Counted from the first letter of the stretch, positions 12,760 to 24,108 are shown. The stretch: 64,000 nt of DNA from Callaeas wilsoni (GCA_013398955.1 VWPU01006301.1:1-64000); one strand, 5' to 3'. Made by a program: numbers and translations. The notes: generated from the letters alone by a model not told the origin.

Positions 12760-13319
12760 TGTATTGGGTCTGATCAGCTCACAGCCCTGACAGTGCTTTG
12801 CATTGGTAGCTGGATGGGTGCTGATAACAGGGCAGTGTTTTGGCTACTGCCGGGCAGCACTGTCCCGCTGATGTTCCTTCGCCCATCGAAGAGGATGGAG
12901 GTGGCCAAGATCCTGGGCGGGGACACAGCCAGGCCAGCTGACCCAAATTAGCCAAAGGGATATTCCATACCATGTGATGTCAGCTCAGATGTAAAAGCTA
13001 AGGGAGAGAGGCGGAAGGGGGGACACTCGCGTGTTTTCACTGACTGTCCTCCGGAGCAACCATTACGCGTGCTGAGACCCTGCTTCCCGGGAGGTGTCCG
13101 GACATCGCTGCCCATGGGAAGTAGAGATTAATCCTTTATTTTTCCTTTTCGCTCGTGCGCGCAGACTTTGCTTTGCTTTTTCCTTCATATTGTAATAAAA
13201 CTGCCTTATCTCACCCTACTGGCAGTGCTCCCGCTTATTCTCCCCTGTCCCAGCAGGCGAGGGGACTGATAGAGCGACTGAGTGGGCACTTGGCGCCTAG
13301 CCAGGGTCAACCCACTACA
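12760..13319 (+). mobile_element. Solo LTR of a songbird ERVL-type endogenous retrovirus
   Basis: A 560-bp element starting TGTATTGGGTCTGA and ending CCCACTACA, bounded by perfect CAGAG duplications. Internal landmarks occur in the order I recall for a common passerine ERVL-type LTR: GCATTGGTAGCTGG, CAGCTGACCCAAAT, AAGGGATATTCCATACCATG, a TAAAAGCTA TATA-like spot at about 12992-13000, a CTGCCCATGGGAAG block, and a canonical AATAAA polyadenylation signal at 13194-13199. No gag, pol or env sequence follows or precedes, so the provirus was lost by LTR-LTR recombination. It retains many CpGs, especially near 13025-13165, suggesting it is not extremely old. It could still act as a promoter or poly(A) site for a surrounding transcript. 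The family name is from memory and not verified. Confidence 0.88.
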
Positions 13320-13324
13320 CAGAG
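13320..13324. repeat. Target-site duplication, right copy (CAGAG)
   Basis: A perfect copy of the five bases at 12755-12759, directly after the CA end of the LTR. Confidence 0.8.
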
Positions 13325-13559
13325 GGACATTAATGGCTAAAGGGATAAATGTCCTTCAGAGCATAAAATTCATTACATGGTTCCAGAAATGATGGGCTAA
13401 CCTGCTAAGCCATTTGCAGTGAGAACATCTAATAATGGAGTTGTGTATCCCACAGGGGTGGAAGATGGGGCACGAGATCATAACATGTTCCCCAATGGCT
13501 GAGAACAAGACACTTAAGACATTTCTAATTAGCTGGCTTCTACCTAGGTCCTTAGGAGA
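13325..13559. other. Noncoding spacer between LTR and MIR relic
   Basis: About 235 bases of unique-looking sequence without open frames of note. I see no element in it. Confidence 0.5.
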
Positions 13560-13675
13560 GGGTACAAACTGAGGAACACTGAGGTATCCAGTTCAAGGTA
13601 CAATCAAGTTGTAAATACAATCCCAGCTTGAACTTCACAAGCCAGCAGTCCTGTCTCCAAATCTAGCCACTGGCA
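13560..13675 (-). repeat. MIR-like SINE relic
   Basis: The plus strand shows CAAACTGAGGAACACTGAGG, then a degenerate AAGGTACAATCAAGT, AATCCCAGCTTGAACTTC, AGTCCTGTCTCC and finally TCTAGCCACTGG. That order matches the reverse complement of a MIR-type or tRNA-derived SINE from core to tRNA-related head: 'gaggaaactgagg', 'caaggtcac...caag', 'gcagagctgggattgaac', 'agtcctgtctcc', 'ctaaccactag'. Divergence is high. It lies just downstream of the solo LTR. Confidence 0.55.
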
Positions 13676-15299
13676 AAAACCCCACCGATTGAAGTGAGGC
13701 CAGAGACTGACCCCAAGTTGGTCACACCTAGGTTTTTCTGCCATGATAAAGATTTGCTAAACTTGGAAGTCAGTTGTGGGTCAGCTTCCTAACACCACCC
13801 ATGTTTGGGGTGGCTGGAGCTGGAGTTTCAGTCCTGGCCCTCATCCATGGAACTGAAAGCCAGAATTATGATAATGACAACAAAAATATTCAGCACTTCA
13901 TCCTCAAAGGGTGGGGTGGATGGTTCAGTCAGTGCCTAGCTAATCAATGGCACAATATGAACCATGCCATCAATTATTCATTCAACAGCTTTGCAAGCTA
14001 CACATGAAAATATCCTGTGCAGTTGATAGGTATATTTAGATTTATTTTTCTCTAGAGTTTCCACTATTGCTAGATTCCCCAAACTATAGTAGTAGCAATA
14101 ACATTTTTTTAAAGGGTGTTGTTATGATCTAGAGGCAAGCTGGAGGGGAGGTGTGAATGGATACTCCTAAACTGATCACTTTTTACTTTGCGTGTGGCTT
14201 TCTGAGCAGTTCCTGTGTGTCTTTTTACCCTCCTGCTGAGGGATTTGGCTGGAAACATCCTCATCAGCTGCACTGCCTACTTGATTGTTGGAGGCATTTC
14301 CTTGGTGACCAGAAAGTGGCACAGAGGAGTAATTGAACATGAACCCTTTAAAGGGCTGGCACGATCCCAGTAAATGAATGATCAGAAAAGCCACTCTTCT
14401 GAGCAGCCTGGGAGGAAGGAGCATTTTGCGAAGCAACCAGACTGGGAACAGAGGCTCAGGTTTTTTACATCGGAAACTTCTTGTCCAGAGGATCAAAGTA
14501 GGTGCATAAAGAAATACAGAATGAGTGTCTCAGAGTGCAAGAGACGCCTGGAGAAGATGCTTCCTTTCCTTCTTGGCTCAGGAAGGGGAGGTTTGCTCGA
14601 CCCACATCACACTACTCTTATTAAGGAGCTGATCTTGCTATGTGCTCAAGAGCTTCGGCTTTCACACTCATCAGTGACTGGAGGTCACCCAGTATTTTGC
14701 AGGAACATATTCTGTGGCAGGGTCAGGCTCTAAAGTGTTTGATGTCCTGTCCTTTCTTTGTTCTTAAACATGTCACATATCTGTTTAAAAAAGGATCAAG
14801 CTCACTCCAGGGCAAAACACCCTTAGGATTTTTCTCAGTGCAGAGAGCTGTGCTATGTGTTTACTCTTCAGTGCACTCCTGTGGATCACATACACACTGT
14901 TGGCTGGAAAAACCTCTCAATGCTCCTTGTACTGTCTTCAGCTCAAGACTAACAGGCTCTTCTACTTATATCAGAACACAGTTTAGATAACTTGAAATAA
15001 TCTCCTGAATCTCAGCAAAATCTGGCTTAATGAGTCTCGTTTCCTTCCTTTCCATAGACAGTTTGCATTGATTTCTTGAGCTATAGTCAATCCATAGCCA
15101 TCTCCTTCCTGAAACTCTGCTGGTCTTGCTTTGAACTTCTCCTCCTGGATGGGTGCAGTGTTAAATGATCATGTTGTGGTCGTCCCCTCAGCACTTTGGC
15201 TGGGGGCAGAGGGATGTCATGGCTTTGTGGCAATTACTACAATCAGAGAGACTTTCCATCACTTGTGGTAATTTAAATTATGACCCTTCTTCTAAAATG
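13676..15299. other. Noncoding stretch, no gene recognised
   Basis: Antiparallel open frames at 14176-14496 (minus, 106 codons) and 14374-14733 (plus, 119 codons), plus 14640-14990 (plus, 116 codons), carry no recognisable domains or signal sequences and overlap one another, which argues for chance. No repeat family is recognised. Confidence 0.6.
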
Positions 15300-15430
15300 T
15301 TTCTTCATAGGTTCCATATAAATAGAGGACTTGCTCCAGGAATTTTTGGATATGATTGGCCTATGTCATGGAGGTCAGAGGATTTGGTCATAACAGCCCC
15401 TTCTGGCCCTAACATCTATTAATACAGAAT
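15300..15430 (+). mobile_element. Ancient CR1-type LINE 3' end
   Basis: The block ATTGGCCTATGTCATGGAGG, followed by TCAGAGGATTTGGTCATAAC and CCCCTTCTGGCCCTAACATC at about 15355-15417, matches the order of a well-known amniote CR1 3' end: 'tggcctgtgttatgcaggaggtcagactagatgatcataatggtcccttctggccttaaaatctatga'. It is more diverged than the other CR1 copies here and in the opposite orientation. No coding part is preserved. The upstream limit is uncertain and could reach about 15250. Confidence 0.65.
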
Positions 15431-18400
15431 AATTTCATTTAGTCCTGTCACCTGATCTCCATTGTGGCACCAGCTCTTTTCATAACAAAGCAAGGTGTCC
15501 ATCATGTCTTGGAGAATGGAAGGAACAGAAAATTACAGCAGGAACACCATGAAATAGTGAAGAGGCTGTCACAGGCCCGATTTCAAGTACACCTCATTAT
15601 CCAAAGGCAACTGGTGATTTTTTCCAGTACTGGATGAAGTGGATTTATTGAGCTCCAGTGTCAGTTTGTAGTTAATGTACCTTCCTGAAGAGCTGTGACC
15701 TTGCAGCACTGTGGGGTTGTTCTGTCTGACTGACAGACCCGGAGGAAGCCTGCTGTACCCATTGAGGCCTGCACCTCAGGTGTATGTCATGTCCAATATA
15801 CCATAATTAACTCTCTGTGGGCACAGTCATGAGTTCTCTTGATAAATCCCAAGGAATAGGAACTCACAGGCACTCAGCTTCACTGGATACTGAAGCTCTG
15901 TGGGGCTCCTTACACCTGAATGTGTGAAGTTTATCACAGATGTATGCATATATATTGAGTTTCTCCCTCTAGCACCAATCAGCAAAATTCTCCCTAGCAT
16001 TGTATCTGGAAGCTCTTTTAACAGGGTAATTTAATAAAGCAAAGTCATTCCTTGGGAGTGATTAATCCAGTCACTGCTCCACATGGAAACCATGCCTTCC
16101 CTTATATTTTCTCCTGGCCATGCAAATCCAGATTTGAAGCTGGAGTCATACACAGATGTTTCTAAACACAGAAAGTCATGCTGACCATCCCCACACCAGG
16201 AAAACCACCTGCCTGGGGAGCTCATTTAATCCTGGAAGCCTCCTGGAGGTTCCAAAATATTTTCAAATGTTGTGAAATGAAAAACTGAACGAAAATCCTG
16301 AATACTTATTGTTTAAGTTGCAACACAACACCAGCTCAGCTCTAGGAAAGTCATGCTTTGCCTGCTCTACAGAGATATTTCAGAGATGCTTCTCTGGAGG
16401 CTCAGACACTAAGAAGCATGAAATAAGACACTTGGAAGTGGCAACTCAATTCCGTCTTCATCAGTAACAGGGAATTAACTCCTAATGGCTAATAGCTGAC
16501 TGTAATTACATATTAAGTATAGTAATGAATGAAGAAGAGAAACATGAGAGCCTTCAAATGCAAAATTATCCAAATTACACAGTCCTTTCTGTTTTCCAAA
16601 TAGTCAGCAACCTCATGAAAAAGGCTTGCAATAAAAGGGATTTCTGCATTTTATTGTTTCTACAGATACCCCAGGAAAAGCTGCATGGTTTCCCCAGAAA
16701 TCCAGGGCTGCATCTGAAGCCTAATTTGTCTTTTTGCAGCTGAATCAGCAGTCTGGGCCAATAGCTGGGACAACGTCATATCCAACAGTCTGATGGTAAA
16801 GCTGATTAACAAAGAAGAAATTTCTTGTTCTGTGGATATGGCCAGAGTAAAAGCATCTCTCAGAAGAGAGATCCTCCTTCTGCTGTCTCCAGAGAGCTTC
16901 ATGTGCCACTGAGAATAACCAACCTGTTTATTTCCTGATTTATTCACCACCTCTTTGCAAAGGTTGTTCTGGCAGGATGGCACCTTTCAGTAGATGTGGG
17001 AGCACAGGCTGGATATACCCCTTTTCTGGAGAGATTCAGAGGCCTGACACCAGCAAAGAGGACTGTGGGTACCACTAAACCTCACAGTGCAATTTGGGAA
17101 TCTCTCCTCTGCAGGGACAGCAAAAAGCTCTTGGCAACTCTTCCAGCACTGATTCTCTAATAGCAAAACATAACATTAATCAGAATCTTTCCCATGCTTA
17201 TTTTCCATGACCACCACTGTGGCCTAACGCATGGTCTCATCCACGCTCTCTAGGAGTGTGGTTAAAACACAGGCTGGATCACAGGGTAGTAAGAAAGGAA
17301 TTGGATGGGTTGTTCCCAAGTTCCCAGACTCCAGGGGAGTTTGGGAACTAGTTTGAGTGGTAGCACCAAAAAAGAGAAGCTCAGGATGTGGAGAGAAAGA
17401 CCAGAACAAAGCCTATGGCTGTGTCCAGTAAGTAGCTGCAACTTGACGACTCTCATTAATGCCACTGAAGGGAAAAGAAAGCCCCTGTGCACTCGCCCAA
17501 GTTTCTTCTTGTTGACACGATTTTCACGTACCATGAGCTCTCTGCTTCAATTCAAGGGCTGGCTCACATCATTCCTCACAGACTTGCTTGAGCCTGCATC
17601 AGACATACTCCTTCTCTCCATCCTCCTTTCACACTCGCTCCTCCCTTTGCTTTCGTGCCACCTCTCTGCCACCCTTTTTCACAGCACCATCTGTCCAGAA
17701 TGGATTTGTCTGTTTTTCTTCAAACCAAGTTCTTCATGAGAAGCAAGTACACAATTTGAGAGAGTCCAAAATTGAAAACTAGGCTAATGATAAAAGAAAA
17801 TGCATCTTTCTGGCTGCCCCTTGTTCAGAGTTCCCACCTGGCAGACATTTTCAACTCATTTCCAGAGGATTGTTTCATCTGCTGGATATACACTTCATGT
17901 TTCCTCTCCTGGATATGCATTTCACTCCACAAGCCAGTTCTTCCCCAGGTGTCTGTCACGTGGGGTCTTCCATGCCAAGTGACAAACTGCCACCTTTGTG
18001 TGAGATAGTGGCAGCAGTTCAGAGAGAACAAGCTTGGAAGCAGCAGGTTGGAAGGAAAAGAGCAGGAAAAGCTTTGAGATAGAAGGAGACTTGTTTGAAT
18101 TCCTTCCATCAAATTCCAAATGTCTCCAGTGATGAAGGGGAGAAAGAAAAAAACAAAAAAGATAAATACTCCACATGCCAGAACTATAGCCAGTGAAAGT
18201 CAGCACTGCTCCACTGCCATGTGGGTGACTTCAAACACAGACCCTCCCTCACCCCTTCCATGGGGAAAGTCCTACAAAGTGCAGATCCACAGACACACAG
18301 GACACCTCTATCCTAAATGCAGAGCAAAAGAGATCCCAGCTGCAAAAAATCAATATATAGCTCCAGTGGTGCAGTGTAAATTTGCACCGACTTTAAACTT

Positions 18401-21199
18401 GCATTAACAGGTATATGTTATATAAAGTAAATCTCAAGAAAGGGATTTTCAGAAACCAAAATCAAGCCAAGTTACAGCCAGCTTCTCAATTCCCACAGCA
18501 CCCTTTCTTAGGCAGCTTTCCAATTACTGTCAATGAAAGTTTTGCCGCAGTAGTGACAAAGTAAAAATAGACTCAGAATTATCAGGATTTGACCCAGAGC
18601 CTTTAATACACAGAAAGAGACCAACAGACCAACACATACAGAGAGGGCAAACCTCAGGAGTGATAATGAGCTTTGATTTTTCATCAGCCACAAAAATATC
18701 AGCTATGCCGCCAGTACATTCCACAATAGGGCAATATTTATATTTGATCCCTGCAGTGGTTTCACGCTGCACATTACATAAGCCAGTCATTCCCCATACA
18801 GTAATGGAAACAGACAGCATTTGCCATGGTTTATTTTTTGCATCAGGCATTCTTTTCCAGGTACTCATGGGAAGCAAGATGGCAGGGGAACGGCACTAGA
18901 TTTCCCCTGTGCAGACTCCAGGGAGACCGTGAACAAGCAGTGCAGGAGTTTTGCTCTTTTTTTGGAACTCTTGCAGGAGCTACTGGCTCATCTTGCCCCC
19001 TTTGCATACCTAGAAGGTGTCATGTGCTACGAGAGTGTATTTGCTGACAGAACAAATTTGGCCCCAGTGCCCAGAAAATACTGGTCTCTGCAGTGAGCAC
19101 CCCTCCTTCTACCTGTGTGAATGGGATTCAAACAATCCTTGGGGTGAGATCACCCTTCCCACAAGTGCCATTATTCTCCTGTGATCTCTACTAGAAAAGC
19201 ACCACCCTGTAGAGAATGAGCTCAAAAATAGGTTGACCCCTTCACTGAGCCCTAGGCTATGGGATAAATTTCAAGGCAAAGTGAAATGAAAATTCAATGT
19301 TATTAAAAGGGACTGACCATTTGATATTGATACAAGCATTAACTACACAAAATAGGTACTTGGTAACCTTTTGTGAGTCCATCCACTCCCATACTCAGAT
19401 TATATAAACATAAGACTCTAAAAGAAAACTTGGATCCTGAGTGAAAAAGCCACTGCAAACTTGACTTCAGCCCTGGGTTTAGACGCGCTAGAGATGTGGG
19501 ATCATCCAGCTACATTGCTTGTTCTCTAATTTTTTTTTAAATCTGTGCTTCAGGGTAAGGTTTGGACAAATTATTTCCTGGTCTTAGACATTGTTAGAGG
19601 GTGAAAGCTGAATTATCAAGAACTTCACAGAGTTGTAGTATTGTTCTTTGAGCCTTTTGGAAAGAGGCTGGAACAAAAGAAGCTGCCTAAGTCATCTCTC
19701 CCACACTAAAGCAGGATCACTCAAGCCTGGAATAAAAACCATTCTTGTTATATCTGAGCAAGACACTCTGTGCACCAGGTACTGAATATCCTGAACCCCA
19801 GTGGCAGAACTGAGGAGCTGGGTGCATTTAGCCTTTGACAGGCTGGGCCCTAAGCTTGTGCTTATACAGAACAACACCCTTCCCTGGGTCTCACCCCACA
19901 CTTGCACAGTGCTGAGAGCCTTGCAGAGGGCTTGGCAGGCAGGGGACTCCACAATCTGCAACTCATGCCCAATGCTGCCTGGGCAGACTGCTAACATCTG
20001 ACTGCAACGACGAGGTCAGGGAAAGAACTGGGATGGGAGAGCTCGGAACATGCCCCCCAATGAGCTAGAAAGGCCTGGGAGCAGCTTGAAGGTTTCATTG
20101 GCACAGATCAGAAGATAGGAATGGACTTGAAATTTGCCTCTACATGTAACCCATGTAAGCTCTTTTTCTTGGTGCCTATTTGCTTATAAACTGTGAAGGG
20201 ACACAAGGGCTGGAGTTTTATCATGTCTTTTGCTTCCAGCAAACATGTGCGATTATTTTTTGCATCCTTGCTGGAAAGAACAGACCAGACTGTACTCCAG
20301 GACTTTGTCACCTTAGGACATATGATCACCATTCATATGTGTCACACTCAGACTTACGCCAGCCTGTTAGCAGAGCTGGAATAGTAAAGGCAGCGAGAGA
20401 CAAGTTGCATTTCCACAACCCTCCAGCTGTCAAGAAGAGCAGAGACTGACAGAAATAAGCTGCATAGAGAAGACAGGCCAAACCAGAAATAATCCATCAT
20501 GTGCCACAGTTCCCAGATTCCTCAAGATCCTTTCTGAGGAATCTGATGTCAGGCATTGAGCATGTCAGCACGACTTGGACTTTGGTGATTTTCCATCTGT
20601 AGCTGCTGTTTCTGATATTACACGCAGGGTTACCACTGACATGGAACACTTTAGGAACAGCTGGAGGAGCAGTGGCCAAACCTCCTTTGCGTACTGAAAG
20701 TCTTGCAGAGCCAACACCCACAAGACACATTCTGCAAGGCTGGGAATATCTCAGAGAGGCAAGGATAGCAGCTCCACTGGGGTCTCACTGCTCTCGTGTG
20801 TGTTGGCACCAGTCTGAACGTGCAGTGAATAGCAGGCTTAGCCCCCTCCTGGCTGACTTCCAGAGAGATCTGAAGTCTCAGAGAGGCCCCCAGAGCCCCG
20901 CAGACCCCCACTGGTGGATATCTGACACAGTGCGTGAGAAGTTGCACTTGTGAGGCAGCTGTGGCTCCACAGCCACACCATCTTGAGAAAACTCAAGGCA
21001 TTAATGAGAGGAGTCAAGTAAACAGTCAGAGAGGCAGATTTGTAGTTCTTAGTCCAAGTGGAACATCTGGGCCATTTTTGAGGGGAGAGTAGCTTGGAGT
21101 TTTCAATATCTGGTTTGACCAGCAAAACAGACCTCAAAGAAAGCAAGAGCAAAGGAGAACAAGGATGTTACAAAAACTCCTCCCAGCTTTCCCTGTTAC
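15431..21199. other. Noncoding stretch, no gene recognised
   Basis: About 5.8 kb. The longest frame is plus-strand 17305-17739 (144 codons); its Leu/Ser/Phe-rich C-terminal half simply reflects a pyrimidine-rich tract at about 17580-17730. Minus-strand 18530-18877 (115 codons) and 16660-16983 (107 codons) have no recognised domains. A weak exon candidate at 16740-16795 is listed separately. A purine-rich run lies at 18135-18163. Confidence 0.6.
16740..16795 (+). other. Weak candidate exon (56 nt)
   Basis: A strong acceptor (TTTGTCTTTTTGCAG) ends at 16739 and an ATG/GTAAAG donor starts at 16796. With two leading bases the segment is open for 18 codons (ESAVWANSWDNVISNSLM), while the other two frames carry stops. 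The frame also runs on past the donor for about 35 more codons before a stop at about 16910. No homolog is recognised. The minus strand has a 107-codon frame over the same bases, also unrecognised. Probably chance. Confidence 0.13.
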
Positions 21200-21204
21200 A
21201 ACTT
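21200..21204. repeat. Target-site duplication, left copy (AACTT)
   Basis: AACTT precedes the LTR boundary at 21205 and is repeated exactly at 21841-21845 after the other boundary. Confidence 0.8.
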
Positions 21205-21840
21205 TGTGCTGGTTTGGACACAAATTTAGGAGGAAACAACCCGAATAGGGTGTCTCACTCTCCTGCCTGCCAGGCAAGCAGGTCCCGCCAGCCCCTCCCC
21301 CCAGGGGTTCAGGAAATAATTTCTCGAATGAAAGTGAAAAAAGCCGGGTTATTTAACAAACAGAGTCCCCCACAGCACGAGGCTGAAAAGGATATTGAAA
21401 GCCCCGCCCGTCCGTGGACGAGGCTGGTGGATTTTATATAGTCCCTTCTGTCTGTAAAACTTAGCTGCTCCCGCAGTCCTGGGCAGGGAAGGGTCCGGCA
21501 GCCCCTCTGGAGAGTCCTGCTGAGCATCCCGGAGATGATAAGCTGGTCTTGGACCAAGAAGCAAGCCAAAAACAGTCCAAAAAGGAACAGAAGCCACGGA
21601 GGCAGATCGCAGTCCTTTTCAGCTGAAAAGTCAAAGAGCTAGAGAGGAAAACTCTCCTCTCCCCTCCTGACTGGCAAAAACTGCCAGTCCTGACAAGGAA
21701 AAGTATGTAAATGTCTAACTGCAAGGTCAAGAGAGCCACTCTGAAGAGTTCCCCCAGCTTCTCTCTCCCTTTGCGGTTTAAAGGTACAGATCAAGCAGGT
21801 GATGGGGAATACAGTATGGTCATAGAATCATCCCAAGACA
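21205..21840 (-). mobile_element. Solo LTR of an endogenous retrovirus, minus orientation
   Basis: A 636-bp element that reads TGTGCTGGTTTGG at its plus-strand left edge and ends AAGACA, with perfect AACTT duplications on both sides. Orientation is inferred from internal signals on the minus strand. There is a TATA box (TATATAAAA, about 21433-21440) followed some 85 bases later by a degenerate AAATAA-type polyadenylation signal (about 21348-21354), the U3-R order expected of an LTR. A GC-rich segment lies around 21260-21310 and another around 21465-21500. The terminal CCAAACCAGCACA is a motif I associate with several songbird LTR families. No internal retroviral genes remain. An open frame at 21349-21597 on the minus strand lies wholly within the LTR and is not a viral gene I recognise. 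The exact family is unknown to me. Confidence 0.85.
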
Positions 21841-21845
21841 AACTT
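21841..21845. repeat. Target-site duplication, right copy (AACTT)
   Basis: A perfect copy of 21200-21204, directly after the CA at 21839-21840. Confidence 0.8.
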
Positions 21846-23549
21846 TCTAAAGAGTCATTTAAGATGAGATACCCACTATTTCTACCTTTCTCCCTCCTAG
21901 AAGATCCCTTGTTAAAAATTTTTGGAAGCAACAGAAGTCCAAAACCCACACAGGTTCCTTCACCAATAGACAGCACAAAACCCATTTTTTTCTGCCCCAA
22001 ACCTGGCCATCAGTCTTGTCCTGCTCAATCCCTCTAAGGCAGATGCCAAATTCCTGCAGACCTTCCATGGGACCAAACTCTGCTGCCAGCCAGTTCTGGC
22101 CAGTCATAGAAAGGGAGCTGGAATCCAGAGCATGGCCCTGCCCTGGAGACACTAGTCAGCAAAACAATCCAACAGAAACTGAAGCCTGGATCACCCTGAC
22201 TGCACACATGCACATTTCACCATCACTCCTCCACTCGCTCTTCATTTCCATTCCTATCTATTCACAATCATGTTAGGCATTTCAACAAGTACGAGGAGAA
22301 AAGGATCTGTGAAAAGAAGGCCATTGAAAAAGAGGTAAATTAGGATTATTTTGGAAAGCAGAATGCCCTCAGGAAATAAGAGTACTCATGACTAGGCAGC
22401 TTCCAGTTTCATCTCATTTCTCTTTGTTGTGGGGCTACAGCACCACAAGCATTACAAAATATGGAAAGAAGCAACTCATGTTCAGAAGTAAAACACTCAA
22501 GGTCATCTGGATAGACACTGAACAATGCACTGAACAAGAAATTAAAAAGTACTCAAGAAGTGCCAACCAACTGAAGAAAACACAGTCACATTTCTCAGCC
22601 TCATGTCCCAGCAGCTGAACTTTCTGTCCCCTTCTGTCATTTAATCCCAGCTTTTCCCAAGTCATCAGAGTGCTTCAAAGGAAACTGTTCACCAGAGTGC
22701 CCAGAAGCTGCACAGCACTCCTGTCTCAAATTTAACACCTCTTGAGCTACTGCCTTTCATACCATTAAAAGGGCCTTATGGGTATATTTTAGGCACCAAG
22801 TGATCGTTTGCACCATTTACTGCAACAAGCTCACTGCTTCTCCCTTTCTTGCCTTTATTAGGAGAAGTTTGGTTTTTATTTTAAACTCTTCCTGTTCTGA
22901 TTTTAAATGGCTTTTCTTCCCTTGCCCACTCCCTCAGTGATGTTTCGTGTTCTTCCGTGAAGTCATTCTGCTTTATATGCCTCTCTTCTCATTCAGTTGT
23001 TGCAATTGAGTTGTTGCAATCTAGCCAACTAGACTGAATGGACAGATTCCTACACAGGGCTCTCCTCAAAATGTTCTCAGCCCTCTCCCTACCCAAGTGC
23101 ACTCCCTGTTCACACAAAGAGAATTAGGTCATCTGGTTGCAAGTGTACACAACAAATGCTGCAGCAACAGATGTTATAGAACTGTGGGCTGTTCAGTGAC
23201 GCAGTTTACCATGACCTGGTTTTGAGTCACTATCTATACCACTGGTGTTCCAAAATGTGGGAGCTTAAAGAGAAAAATCCCACATTTATAGAAAGCTCTG
23301 TGGATGGTTCTATGGCTGAAGCGCTCATACAGCTGAAGAAAAGAGAAAAAAAAAGGCGTTTGTGCAAAATAAGATGCAGAGCTGCAGCTGCCAGCATTGT
23401 CCAAACCATGATGTTAATGTGTGCCACATGAGGGCTGGGCAGAGCTTCAGCATATGCTGCACTGCAGCAAAAACCCACACTTAACTCAAGACTGGGGTAG
23501 CCAAGTATGGCAATGTGGATCATCACTGGTTTGTAGAGCTCAGTTCTAC
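21846..23549. other. Noncoding stretch, no gene recognised
   Basis: No gene is recognised in 1.7 kb between two solo LTRs. A 14-bp unit is duplicated in tandem at 22995-23022 (listed separately). The frames at 23230-23526 (minus, 98 codons) and 21859-22152 (minus, 97 codons) have no known domain. Confidence 0.6.
22995..23022. repeat. Two-copy 14-bp tandem with TTGCAAT
   Basis: AGTTGTTGCAATTG is followed immediately by AGTTGTTGCAATCT, a perfect 12-base repeat in a 14-base period. Each unit carries TTGCAAT, which resembles a C/EBP-type half site. It is short and may be chance or a small slippage duplication. Confidence 0.6.
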
Positions 23550-23554
23550 CACTG

Positions 23555-24108
23555 TGTGCTGGTTTTGGCTGGGATAGGGTTAATTTTCTTCACAGTAGCT
23601 GATATGAGGCTGCGTTTTGGATTTGTGCTGAAAATTGTGTGGATAATACAGGGCTGTTTTCATTAATGCTGAGCAGCATTTGCGCACGAGTCAAGTCCTT
23701 TTCTGTCTCTTGCCCCACCCCACCAGCAAGTCAGCTGGGGCTACATAGGAATTTGGGAGCAGATAGCTGGGACAGCTGACCCCAGATGACCCAAGGGATA
23801 TCCCACACCATATGGCATCGTGCTCAATGCTCAAAACTCAAGGAAGAGAAAGGAACTGGGGACATTGGGAGTTATGGTGCTTGTCTTCCCCAGTAACCAT
23901 CACACAGATGAGGGAGCCCTGCTTTCCTGGGGATGGCTGAACATCTGCCTGCCCATGGGGAGGCGTGAACAAATGCCTTGTTTTGCTTTGCTTGTGTGCA
24001 CAGCTTTTGGGTTATTTATTAAACCGCCTTTATCTCAGCTCATGAGGTTTCTCACTTTTTCTCTTCCAATTCTCTCCCCTGTCCCACACTCCCATCCCTG
24101 CTCAATAG
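23555..24108 (+). mobile_element. Solo ERVL-type LTR, 3' end apparently missing
   Basis: It starts TGTGCTGGTTTTGGCTGGGA and follows the same landmark order as the LTR at 12760-13319: CAGCTGACCCCAGATGACCC, AAGGGATATCCCACACCATA, AGTAACCATCAC, CTGCCCATGGGGAGG, CCTTGTTTTGCTTTGC, and a TATTAAAC spot where the family has its polyadenylation region. It stops shortly after a CTCCCCTGTCCCACACTCC stretch. The GGGGTTAAACCAC-like terminal block that I expect for this family is absent. A CACTG pair at 23550-23554 and 24109-24113 could be the target duplication, but then the LTR would end in TAG instead of CA. No internal retroviral genes are present. It has the same orientation as the LTR at 12760. Confidence 0.82.

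Noticed and set aside
21349..21597. An 82-codon minus-strand frame as a retroviral gene.
   Set aside because: It lies wholly within the solo LTR, where no viral structural gene is encoded, and shows no viral motif.
12760..24108. The LTRs at 12760 and 23555, same orientation, as the two ends of one provirus.
   Set aside because: They are about 10 kb apart, clearly diverged from each other, and the first has its own target duplications. No gag, pol or env sequence lies between them, and an unrelated solo LTR with its own duplications sits in the interval.
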